From: Cetobacterium sp050033475
GTDB lineage: Bacteria; Fusobacteriota; Fusobacteriia; Fusobacteriales; Fusobacteriaceae
Length of the DNA stretch: 64,000 bases
Assembly (NCBI RefSeq): GCF_050033475.1
Contig: NZ_CP188319.1
Span: forward strand, 1 to 64,000
Reading direction: 5' to 3'
The translations under genes and the position numbers were made by a program. The first letter of the stretch is position 1; the number at the start of each line of letters is the position of its first letter. Positions 44,223 to 51,485 of the stretch are shown here, piece by piece. Under the pieces are notes generated by a model, which saw only the letters and a program-made list of their open reading frames with translations, searched no databases and was not told where the DNA came from.

Positions 44223-45038
44223 TTACCTGTACATCTTTTTTTCAAGTACCACTTCCTCTTCAGGTGTTTCTACAAACTCCTGTTCTCTACCCTTAAGTTC
44301 TCTTAAGAACTGCATCTCATCTTCCTTTAATATCTTAATTCCATAGGTATTAAGCATTTCACTCACATTTGGAGTAAGAACTGATGAAGATGTTATCATA
44401 TACATGTTGTTTAATTCGTTTTTGTGAGCAATTTTTGTTAAAACATTTAAGAAGTCAGGATCATCTAAATCTGTTCCTAAAAATACAGTTGGATATTGAC
44501 CCATTTCCTCCCTTACCTTGTTCCAAAATTTCTCATAGAAAGGTAGTACTGATAATTTTCTAAAGTCTTGATTAGAAACACAAACTCTTTCTAAATTACA
44601 AAAATCTCCTAAAACTTTATACACAGGAACTCTCTCCTGTTTTTCTTGAATCTCATCCATATATGGTATAACCTTAGATATTCTATCCGAGTAAAAATCC
44701 TCCAAAGAAGTATCAAAGTTCACCGTTAATATCGAATTTATTTTTCCTGAATTTAATATTGTATCATAAAAATCACTTCTGATTTTTTTATATTCATAAA
44801 AGCCTTTTAATTTGTTTAGTAAATTTGTTCTACTATCTACTACAGCATCCAAATAAGCTTGTGATATCTGAAATAATGAGCTGTCATGTTTTATATATGA
44901 CTTAACTCCTTCCTTCATTTCCTTTGTTAAAATTTTGCACAATTCTGCTCTAGTAGGATAACCAATTAATCTTCCAATAAAATCTCCTAAAAAAAGATTT
45001 ATCTTTTTCTCACCCTTTAATTTATCAAAAAAACTCAT
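44223..45038 (-). CDS. SIR2-like domain protein, catalytic motifs degenerate
   Basis: A 271-residue protein with the outline of a prokaryotic SIR2-like domain: INLFLGDFIGRLIGYPTRAEL at the N-terminus, ILTVNFDTSLEDF, VYKVLGDFCN, then TVFLGTDLDDPDFLNVL. The Asn of TxNFD is kept, but the NAD-loop GAGxS reads GDFIG and the catalytic His of the HGD motif reads Leu. NAD hydrolysis is therefore doubtful. The frame opens at 45050, but GAGGGA sits six bases before the ATG at 45038. An in-phase A AAA AAG occurs four codons before the stop. First gene of the operon that ends with the alarmone synthetase. Confidence 0.7.
   Translation of the reverse strand: MSFFDKLKGEKKINLFLGDFIGRLIGYPTRAELCKILTKEMKEGVKSYIKHDSSLFQISQAYLDAVVDSRTNLLNKLKGFYEYKKIRSDFYDTILNSGKINSILTVNFDTSLEDFYSDRISKVIPYMDEIQEKQERVPVYKVLGDFCNLERVCVSNQDFRKLSVLPFYEKFWNKVREEMGQYPTVFLGTDLDDPDFLNVLTKIAHKNELNNMYMITSSSVLTPNVSEMLNTYGIKILKEDEMQFLRELKGREQEFVETPEEEVVLEKKMYR
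44235..44241 (-). other. Putative -1 ribosomal frameshift heptamer A AAA AAG
   Basis: On the minus strand the codons GAA AAA AAG hold A AAA AAG in phase with the SIR2-like frame. After a one-base slip the reading continues in the next open frame (GAT GTA CAG) instead of stopping at the TAA at 44225-44223. A GAGGAAG lies about 9-15 bases upstream, comparable to the stimulatory site in E. coli dnaX. I see no strong downstream hairpin. Confidence 0.45.
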
Positions 45039-45111
45039 ATTATCCCTCATTTCATTACATGATTACACTCTATCAATTATAAGTATATCTTATAACGAGT
45101 TTTTTCTCAAT

Positions 45112-45141
45112 AAAAAAATGGAGTAAAAACTCCATTTTAAA
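45112..45141 (-). terminator. Terminator of the small-gene pair
   Basis: AAAATGGAGT / ACTCCATTTT followed on the minus strand by T residues; it overlaps the stop codon of the acidic protein. Confidence 0.8.
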
Positions 45142-45418
45142 AGAAAAATACTTCTGCTGTTGCTTCGTACCAAGGTCCCTCTTCATCTTCTCCACATTCA
45201 ATGAAGAAATTAACCTGTACATCCTCAAGAGTAAATCCTATTGAATCCTCTTCGTCCACATTAAATATTTCTATTTTATTAAATTTTGTATTAGCTATTT
45301 TCTCAGCAATATCTTCTCTAGCTTCGGCTAATTCATATAAATCTTCAGTTATATCATAACCTCTTTTTTTAAATTCTCTATCGATTTTCTCTAAGTTTTT
45401 TTCTAAATTTTCTAACAT
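45137..45418 (-). CDS. Hypothetical acidic protein, 93 residues
   Basis: Unrecognised. It is strongly acidic, with an N-terminal helical half (about 1-45, Leu/Glu/Lys heptads) and a C-terminal beta-like half (FTLEDVQVNFFIE, YEATAEVFFF). No membrane segment, no Cys clusters. TAGGAGGATAT just before the ATG doubles as the stop codon of the small upstream gene, so the two are coupled. Confidence 0.7.
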   Translation of the reverse strand: MLENLEKNLEKIDREFKKRGYDITEDLYELAEAREDIAEKIANTKFNKIEIFNVDEEDSIGFTLEDVQVNFFIECGEDEEGPWYEATAEVFFF

Positions 45419-45426
45419 ATATCCTC

Positions 45427-45558
45427 CTAGAACTTTACTACTTTTTTTAGGCTTTTAAAAAATTTTACAATCCCTAAAATTAATTTTATTTTTTTCATTT
45501 CAAAAGGTACCTTATCAAGGGCTTTATTCATTCTTTTTTCTATTTCTTTTTCGGTCAT
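45427..45558 (-). CDS. Small basic protein, 43 residues
   Basis: A small frame with a Glu/Lys-rich start (MTEKEIEKRMNKALDKV) and a hydrophobic-basic end (LILGIVKFFKSL). AAGGTGA stands eight bases before the ATG at 45558; an in-frame ATG at 45582 would give 51 residues but lacks a ribosome site. Its TAG stop lies within the AGGAGG of the next gene, which supports it being translated. The basic amphipathic C-terminus could touch membrane or nucleic acid. Function unknown; coding status is inferred from this arrangement. Confidence 0.5.
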   Translation of the reverse strand: MTEKEIEKRMNKALDKVPFEMKKIKLILGIVKFFKSLKKVVKF

Positions 45559-45653
45559 TTTTTTTATCACCTTTTTTTTCATATGTTTTAGTATACCTTA
45601 AAAAAAATATATCGTCCATCTAAATATTATAATTTATTTTTTCACATGTTCTA

Positions 45654-45662
45654 TGCTATAAT
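45654..45662 (+). promoter_or_regulatory. Extended -10 promoter of udk
   Basis: TGCTATAAT (45654-45662) is an extended -10 element; the -35 region is only a weak T-rich stretch. Confidence 0.55.
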
Positions 45663-45699
45663 ATAGAAATGTAATATATTTAAAGGAGGAATTATATAA

Positions 45700-46332
45700 A
45701 TGAAAAATTGTATCTTCATAGGTGTTGCAGGTGGAAGTGGAAGTGGAAAAACTACCATTGCTCATAATTTAGTTAAGGCTTTCAAAGCAGAAGACGCAAT
45801 ACTTGTTGAGCAAGATGCCTACTATAAAGAATTAACTGGATTATCAATAGAGGATAAAGCTAAAGTTAATTTTGACCACCCTAATTCAATTGAATTTGAA
45901 TTATTAAAAGAGCATCTGTTAAACTTAAAAGAAGGTAAATCTATTCAAAGACCTATCTATGACTTCAAAACTCACTCGAGAAAAGAAGAAACAATTGCTA
46001 TTCATCCATCGAAAATAGTTATCGTTGAAGGAATTTTATTATTTGCAATTCCTGAAATCAGAGAGCTATTCGACGTTAAAATATTCGTTGATACCGATGC
46101 CGATGAAATGTTACTAAGAAGAATCGAGAGAGACATCAAAGAAAGAGGTAGAACTTTTGAATCGGTTAGAGACCAATACCTGACAACTGTTAAACCTATG
46201 TTCCTTGAGTTCTGTGAGCCAAGTAAAAGATATGCAGACGTTATTATTCCAAGAGGTGGAGAAAATAAAGTTGCTATCAATATGGTTGTTGCAAATCTTA
46301 AAAGATTCCTTCAAAATGGAAATTTACAATAA
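45700..46332 (+). CDS. udk: Uridine kinase
   Basis: A 210-residue P-loop kinase: Walker A GGSGSGKTT near residue 11, QDAYYKEL, FDHPNSIEF, and ERDIKERGRTFESV. It phosphorylates uridine and cytidine to UMP and CMP. AAGGAGG precedes the ATG. A deoxynucleoside kinase follows after 24 bases, so both probably form a nucleoside-salvage unit. Confidence 0.95.
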   Translation: MKNCIFIGVAGGSGSGKTTIAHNLVKAFKAEDAILVEQDAYYKELTGLSIEDKAKVNFDHPNSIEFELLKEHLLNLKEGKSIQRPIYDFKTHSRKEETIAIHPSKIVIVEGILLFAIPEIRELFDVKIFVDTDADEMLLRRIERDIKERGRTFESVRDQYLTTVKPMFLEFCEPSKRYADVIIPRGGENKVAINMVVANLKRFLQNGNLQ

Positions 46333-46356
46333 TTAAATTAGCTTAAGAGGATTGAA

Positions 46357-47037
46357 ATGTACTATAAAAACTTTTTTGATAAAATAGAAATGGGTGAAAA
46401 TACAATGGAAAATATTATCTGTATAGATGGAGTTGTGGGAGTAGGAAAAAGCACTCTAGGAGAACTTTTATCTGAGGAATTAGGTATTAAAATTTTTAGA
46501 GAACCTGTTGTTAACAACCCTCTTTTAGATAAATTTTATTACGACAGAAAGAGATATGCCTTTTCAACTCAAGTTTTTTTCTTAAATAAAAGATTTGAAA
46601 TGATTAAGGAAGCTTCTCAACTGGACACATGTATCATGGACAGAAGTATCTATGGAGATGTTATATTTGCTAAAATGCTTATGGAAGATGGAGATATGAC
46701 AAAGGTTGAATTTCAACTTTACGAAGATCTTTTAAAACATATGCTTGAATCTGTAGATAGACCACTTTTAATGATATACCTAGAGACAACTGTGGACAAT
46801 GCCATGAAAAAAATTAAAGAAAGAGGAAGAGAATACGAGCAAATAGTTGATAGATCCTACTGGGAAAGTTTAAATAAAAACTATAGTGAGTATTTTGCAA
46901 GTTACAATCTTTCTGAAATATTAGTTATTAATGTTGATAACCTAGATATTAGAGATAATGAAAAAGATAGAGAATACTTCTTCTCTCTTGTTAAAAATAA
47001 ACTAAATGAAATTGAAAATAAAAACAAAGGATTATAA
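46357..47037 (+). CDS. Deoxynucleoside kinase (dNK family), copy 1
   Basis: A 226-residue P-loop kinase of the dGK/dAK/dCK type: IDGVVGVGKSTL, FREPVVNNPLLDKFYYD, the DRS motif in CIMDRSIYGDVIFA and the lid RGREYEQIVDR. It phosphorylates deoxynucleosides. The ATG at 46357 follows AGAGG by six bases; an in-frame ATG at 46405 (GGTGA upstream) would match the shorter N-terminus of the paralogue at 57.2 kb, so the start is uncertain. The two copies are clearly related and may differ in base preference. Confidence 0.88.
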   Translation: MYYKNFFDKIEMGENTMENIICIDGVVGVGKSTLGELLSEELGIKIFREPVVNNPLLDKFYYDRKRYAFSTQVFFLNKRFEMIKEASQLDTCIMDRSIYGDVIFAKMLMEDGDMTKVEFQLYEDLLKHMLESVDRPLLMIYLETTVDNAMKKIKERGREYEQIVDRSYWESLNKNYSEYFASYNLSEILVINVDNLDIRDNEKDREYFFSLVKNKLNEIENKNKGL

Positions 47038-47046
47038 GTTTTAACT

Positions 47047-47075
47047 TTGATATTTTCTGTTCTTTATGCTACAAT
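47047..47075 (+). promoter_or_regulatory. Promoter of the LysE-mnmA operon
   Basis: TTGATA (47047-47052), 17-base spacer, TACAAT (47070-47075), with a TG just before the -10 box. Confidence 0.75.
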
Positions 47076-47134
47076 TTTCATGAGTTAATCATGCAAAAGA
47101 GAATCTTGTATTTTCATATTTGGAGGTAGCTAAA

Positions 47135-47758
47135 GTGGATATGATTTTTTTTAAAGGGGTGGCTACTGGATTGTGCCTTTCGTTACCCTTCGGACCAATT
47201 GGAATATATTGTATGGAGAAAACCCTAGTCCGTGGGGAAAAAGAAGGTTATATTTCTGCTCTTGGTATGGTTACCGTAGACATCATTTATGGACTGCTTG
47301 CTTATCTATTTATAAATCAAATAGGACACATAATTCTTCAATATCAATCCTTTGTTAAGGCCATTGTTGGAGTATTCCTAGTTATTATTGGTTATAAAAA
47401 AATGAGAGCTAATGTGGAAATTAAAGATATTAGTCACGAACATAAAACTTTACTTCAAGACTATTTAGGAACTCTAGTAATCTGTCTTTTCAATGTTTCT
47501 GGAATTTTAGCAATAGCTGGAATTTATGCAACCCTTGATATTGGACTTAGTGCTGGAAATTGTGGAATATTTACTCCACTTAAACTTGCCTGTGGAATAT
47601 TAACAGGAGGTGCTTCCCTGTGGTTCTTAACCACATTTATACTTTATAATTTTAAAAAGAAGATTACCAACGATCTTTTAATAAAGATCAGTAAGCTAGC
47701 TGGATGTTTTATTTTAATTTTTGGTATTTTTGCTATTATATTTGCCTTCTACAAATAA
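47135..47758 (+). CDS. LysE/RhtB family exporter
   Basis: A 207-residue membrane protein with about six hydrophobic segments and the LysE signature LSLPFGPIGIYCMEKTLVRG near the N-terminus. It probably exports an amino acid. Three start codons are possible in frame; the GTG at 47135 is eight bases from GGAGG, while the TTG at 47120 overlaps that site and the ATG at 47141 is 14 away, so GTG is preferred. It lies 29 bases before mnmA. Confidence 0.82.
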   Translation: MDMIFFKGVATGLCLSLPFGPIGIYCMEKTLVRGEKEGYISALGMVTVDIIYGLLAYLFINQIGHIILQYQSFVKAIVGVFLVIIGYKKMRANVEIKDISHEHKTLLQDYLGTLVICLFNVSGILAIAGIYATLDIGLSAGNCGIFTPLKLACGILTGGASLWFLTTFILYNFKKKITNDLLIKISKLAGCFILIFGIFAIIFAFYK

Positions 47759-47787
47759 TAATAGAATAATTTTAAGGATGGTATTTT

Positions 47788-48822
47788 ATGAACAAAAATG
47801 TTACGATTGCAGTGGCAATGAGTGGAGGAGTTGACTCTTCTACAACTGCCTATCTATTAAAAAAACAAGGATATAATATCTTTGGTGTTACTATGAAAAC
47901 CTGTGGTGATGAAGATAAGGATGCTAAAAGAGTTTGTGATGATTTAGGTATTCCTTACTATCTTCTAGATGCCACTGAAATTTTCAAAGAAAAAGTTATG
48001 GATTACTTCGTTGAGGAATATAAGGATGGAAAAACTCCTAATCCATGTATGGTATGTAATAGACACGTAAAATTTGGAGAACTTTTACAGTTTGCTCTAG
48101 ATAAAGGTGCTCAATTCATGGCAACTGGACACTATGCTAAAATCATAGATGGGGATCTTTATATTGGTGACGACGTAAATAAAGACCAAGCTTATTTTCT
48201 TTCTCAAATTAAGAAAGAAAATTTAAAACATATTCTTTTCCCTTTAGGTGGAATGGAAAAACCTCAAGTTAGAGAACTTGCTAAGGAACTTGGTGTAAGA
48301 GTTTACGCTAAAAGAGATTCTCAAGAAATCTGTTTCGTAGAAGATGGAAAACTTAAGGAATTCCTTTCTGAAAAATCTAAAGGTGCTGTTAATAGACCTG
48401 GAGATATTGTTGATACAAAGGGAAAAGTTCTTGGAAAGCATAAAGGACTAGCTTTCTATACAATTGGACAAAGAAAAGGTATAGGAATTGCCACTGAAAA
48501 TCCAATATATGTTTTAAAATTAGATAGTAAAACTAATAGAGTAATTGTAGGTACCAATGAAGAACTTATGAAGTCCTATCTAGTTGCTGAAAATTTAAAT
48601 CTATTAACTGTTGAAAAATTAGAGGATTTAAATGATATTCACTGTTTTGCTAAAACAAGATCAAGAGATAAGTTACATCCTTGTAGAATCCAAGTAATAA
48701 ACGAAAATCTAATCAAAGTTCACTTTACAGAGGACAAAGTTAGAGCTGTTACTCCTGGACAAGGTGTAGTTTTCTATGATAAAGATGGAAAAGTAATTGC
48801 CAGTGGATTTATAAAAGATTAA
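47788..48822 (+). CDS. mnmA: tRNA 2-thiouridylase MnmA
   Basis: A 344-residue PP-loop enzyme: AMSGGVDSSTT near residue 10, the catalytic Cys in NPCMVCNRHVKFG near 90, and the second Cys in SQEICFVED near 190. It inserts sulfur at U34 of Lys, Glu and Gln tRNAs. AAGGATGG is only a fair ribosome site for this start. It ends at a bidirectional hairpin. Confidence 0.95.
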   Translation: MNKNVTIAVAMSGGVDSSTTAYLLKKQGYNIFGVTMKTCGDEDKDAKRVCDDLGIPYYLLDATEIFKEKVMDYFVEEYKDGKTPNPCMVCNRHVKFGELLQFALDKGAQFMATGHYAKIIDGDLYIGDDVNKDQAYFLSQIKKENLKHILFPLGGMEKPQVRELAKELGVRVYAKRDSQEICFVEDGKLKEFLSEKSKGAVNRPGDIVDTKGKVLGKHKGLAFYTIGQRKGIGIATENPIYVLKLDSKTNRVIVGTNEELMKSYLVAENLNLLTVEKLEDLNDIHCFAKTRSRDKLHPCRIQVINENLIKVHFTEDKVRAVTPGQGVVFYDKDGKVIASGFIKD

Positions 48823-48825
48823 TAT

Positions 48826-48860
48826 AAAAAAACCAGGACTTTTTAATTCCTGGTTTTTTC
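48826..48860. terminator. Bidirectional terminator
   Basis: AAAAACCAGGA / TCCTGGTTTTTT between mnmA and the converging acyl-ligase fusion gene. Confidence 0.85.
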
Positions 48861-48862
48861 TT

Positions 48863-51328
48863 TTATTTATTTTCTACCCATTGAGCTATGGGCTCTCTAG
48901 ATTTTTCTATTATCTCATCATAGGATAAATCCTTTGTACAAATAGGTTCAAAGAATTTTATTTCAACCTCTCCTCTGTTTGGTCTTTTTGCATCTGCTGG
49001 ATAAAGCTCGTAGGCTCCCTTAATTCCAAATGGTACAACCATTGTATTTGTTTCCTTAGCAAGAATAGCAAAGGTTTTCTTGAATTCTCTCATTTTTCCA
49101 TCTCTACTTCTAACTCCCTCTGGGAATATAACAACATTTTTTCCATCTCTTATGGCTGTTGCTAGACATTGTAAAGTTTCTGAAAGTTTTTTATTTATAT
49201 CCACAAGAACTAAGTTTGAATTTTCCCCTATGGTTTTCATAAGTCCCTTTTTAAAGTGAGCAATCTTAGCTAGGAAATAGCTATTATTTTGTACCTTGGC
49301 TGGTACTGCTTCATTAAATATAAATCCATCTAGGAAACTTTGGTGATTTCCAACAAAAATAACAGGTCTATCTGTAGGTATATTTTCAATTCCTGATTTG
49401 TTAACCTTTATATAGAAACTAAATGGAACCTTAAATAAAGTTCTAATTAATTTTCCTATTCCATTGGACTTTGGTAAAAATTTTCTAACATCCTGTTGTA
49501 ATATCTCATTCCAATTTGTTGTTGTTGATAATTCAATTCCACTGGAATTATTTTTTATATAATTTGCAATCTTTTCCACTGTTGGATTATTTGCAAGGGT
49601 ATTTTCATCCAATCTAACTCCAAAGGTAGCTTCCACAAAGGCAACAAATTCTACCATATCTAAGGAATCTAAACCTAAATCCAATTCCAAATGGGCCGAT
49701 GGTGTTATTCCTTTTCCCTTTGTTTCCTTTAGATAATCCCTTACAATCCCATACTCTTCAAAATCAGGTTCCTTAACTTCCACATCTTCTACTTTTTTAC
49801 CCTTCAATAGATCTGGAATCATAAATCTTCTTACTTTTCCTATTTTAGTTTTAGGTAACTCCTCCTGAAGGATTCTTATATCTAAAACTTTTCTATAGTT
49901 AGGAGCTTGATTGTTATACTTATCCACAACTCCCCACTTCAATGTTTCTCCAATATTTGTTACTTCTTCCTCTTTTATCTTTTGGAAGTTTGGATATATC
50001 ACCGCTGTCAATAATCCCTCATATTCTAAAACTGCTATTTCTTCAATTAAAGAACTTCTTGAAGCTATCCACTGCTCTATTTCAATTGGGTTTATATTTT
50101 TTCCATTGGAAAGAACTATCATTTCCTTCTTTCTTCCAGTTACAAATAGATATTCCCCATCAATATGACCTAAATCTCCTGTATGGAACCATCCCTCACT
50201 GTCAATTACCTCAGCTGTAGCTTCTGGTCTATTGTAGTAACCTTTCATAACATTTCTACCCTTGGCTAAAATTTCTCCATCCTCACCAATTTTAACAGTT
50301 ACCCCTGATAAAATTTTTCCAGCAGATCCTGGACAAACTTCTCCAGTAGGAGTAAATGAAATCATTGGAGCTGTTTCTGTAAGTCCATATCCTTCACAAA
50401 TATCTATTCCCAATGTTAAGAAATCTCTAGATATTTGTGGATCTAATTTTGACCCTCCTGATACGAAAAATCTTATATGTCCTCCAAATCCCTCATGAAC
50501 TTTTTTAAATAAAGTTTTACTAAATCCCTTGCTATTAATTTTAGCACTTAAATTAAATAACTTCTTAGCAACCTTATTTCCATTGATTTTTTCCATAATT
50601 TTCTTATGAAGCATTTCCCAAAGTCTTGGTACTCCAATCATTATAGTTATCTTATAATTTTTTAAAGCATCCACCATTGCCTGGGAAGATAATTCCTTTA
50701 TAAAGGCTATTGTTGCTCCCTTAGATAGGGGAATTATTCCTGATCCCAATAAAGGAAATATATGATGTAAAGGTAATAGAGCCAATACTCTATCTGTACT
50801 TTGGTACATTTGGTATTTATCCAGTCCCTCAACATTTACCAATATATTGTCAAATGTCAACATTACTCCCTTTGGATTTCCTGTTGTTCCAGAGGTATAT
50901 AGCATTAAGGCCACATCTTCTCTTTCTGGTGCCATTAAAATTTCAGCTGTTCCCTCATATTCCTCCATGGGATCATCTACATTTATAATCTCACTTGATA
51001 CTCCACTTATTTCTAAAGCTTTTCTTACATGACCAACATTATTTTCAGAAGTAAATATATACTTAGGCTCACAGTCTCCTAAATAATAGGCCAATTCCTC
51101 TCCGTTAAAAGATCCATCCACACATACGCAGGTACCTTTTTTATCCCAAATTCCTAAAAATGAATATATAAATTCAGGTCTATTTTCCATAAAAATTAAG
51201 GCCTTGTCTTCCCTTTGAATATTTAATTTTTCAACAAAAGCCTTGGCTTTCTTTATAGTTTCTAAGTAGGAGTATTCTCTTCCTTCATAGATTATTGCTG
51301 TTTTATTGTAGTTCCTTATAAATTCCAA
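48863..51328 (-). CDS. Acyl-AMP ligase / ACP / PlsC acyltransferase fusion, copy 1
   Basis: An 821-residue fusion: an AMP-binding ligase (about 1-510; LMLYTSGTTGNPKGVML, GYGLTETAP, GWFHTGDLG, KIGKVRRF), an acyl-carrier domain (about 530-610; LDLGLDSLDMVEF with the phosphopantetheine Ser) and a PlsC acyltransferase (about 635-821; GNHQSFLDG and FPEGVRSRDG). It should activate a free fatty acid, hold it on the carrier and pass it to a lysophospholipid or glycerol phosphate, much as E. coli Aas does. An ATG at 51343 precedes, but GGGAGG sits five bases before the TTG at 51328, which also gives the same N-terminus as the paralogue (NKTA at residues 8-11 in both). It has its own promoter. Confidence 0.87.
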   Translation of the reverse strand: MEFIRNYNKTAIIYEGREYSYLETIKKAKAFVEKLNIQREDKALIFMENRPEFIYSFLGIWDKKGTCVCVDGSFNGEELAYYLGDCEPKYIFTSENNVGHVRKALEISGVSSEIINVDDPMEEYEGTAEILMAPEREDVALMLYTSGTTGNPKGVMLTFDNILVNVEGLDKYQMYQSTDRVLALLPLHHIFPLLGSGIIPLSKGATIAFIKELSSQAMVDALKNYKITIMIGVPRLWEMLHKKIMEKINGNKVAKKLFNLSAKINSKGFSKTLFKKVHEGFGGHIRFFVSGGSKLDPQISRDFLTLGIDICEGYGLTETAPMISFTPTGEVCPGSAGKILSGVTVKIGEDGEILAKGRNVMKGYYNRPEATAEVIDSEGWFHTGDLGHIDGEYLFVTGRKKEMIVLSNGKNINPIEIEQWIASRSSLIEEIAVLEYEGLLTAVIYPNFQKIKEEEVTNIGETLKWGVVDKYNNQAPNYRKVLDIRILQEELPKTKIGKVRRFMIPDLLKGKKVEDVEVKEPDFEEYGIVRDYLKETKGKGITPSAHLELDLGLDSLDMVEFVAFVEATFGVRLDENTLANNPTVEKIANYIKNNSSGIELSTTTNWNEILQQDVRKFLPKSNGIGKLIRTLFKVPFSFYIKVNKSGIENIPTDRPVIFVGNHQSFLDGFIFNEAVPAKVQNNSYFLAKIAHFKKGLMKTIGENSNLVLVDINKKLSETLQCLATAIRDGKNVVIFPEGVRSRDGKMREFKKTFAILAKETNTMVVPFGIKGAYELYPADAKRPNRGEVEIKFFEPICTKDLSYDEIIEKSREPIAQWVENK

Positions 51329-51366
51329 AATATCCTCCCTCATTTCATTACAGGTGTTTTCAAATG

Positions 51367-51395
51367 ATTATAACACACCTATTTTTTTTTTACAA
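51367..51395 (-). promoter_or_regulatory. Promoter of acyl-ligase fusion copy 1
   Basis: Minus strand TTGTAA (51390-51395), 17-base spacer, TATAAT (51367-51372). Confidence 0.78.
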
Positions 51396-51414
51396 CAGTG
51401 TCATTTTAAAAATA

Positions 51415-51474
51415 AAAAAGCAACTTACCTTTCTTTCATGGCCTTTCCACCATTTTAGATAGTTAAGTTACTTT
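51415..51474 (-). terminator. Terminator after acyl-ligase fusion copy 2
   Basis: AAGTAACTTA / TAAGTTGCTT arms (one wobble pair) enclose about 40 bases with a further GG-CC stem; a T run follows on the minus strand. It makes the two paralogues separate transcription units. Confidence 0.6.
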
Positions 51475-51485
51475 TCTAAACATTA

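Noticed and set aside
45137..45558. Toxin-antitoxin pair.
   Set aside because: Size and coupling fit loosely, but neither product shows a known toxin or antitoxin motif.
45043..51352. A 17-base identity (TCCCTCATTTCATTACA) just upstream of both the SIR2-like gene (45043-45059) and acyl-ligase copy 1 (51336-51352), same orientation.
   Set aside because: In an AT-rich 64 kb window several 17-base matches are expected by chance, and the shared part is mostly a ribosome site plus AT-rich leader. Position alone is not enough to claim a shared regulator.
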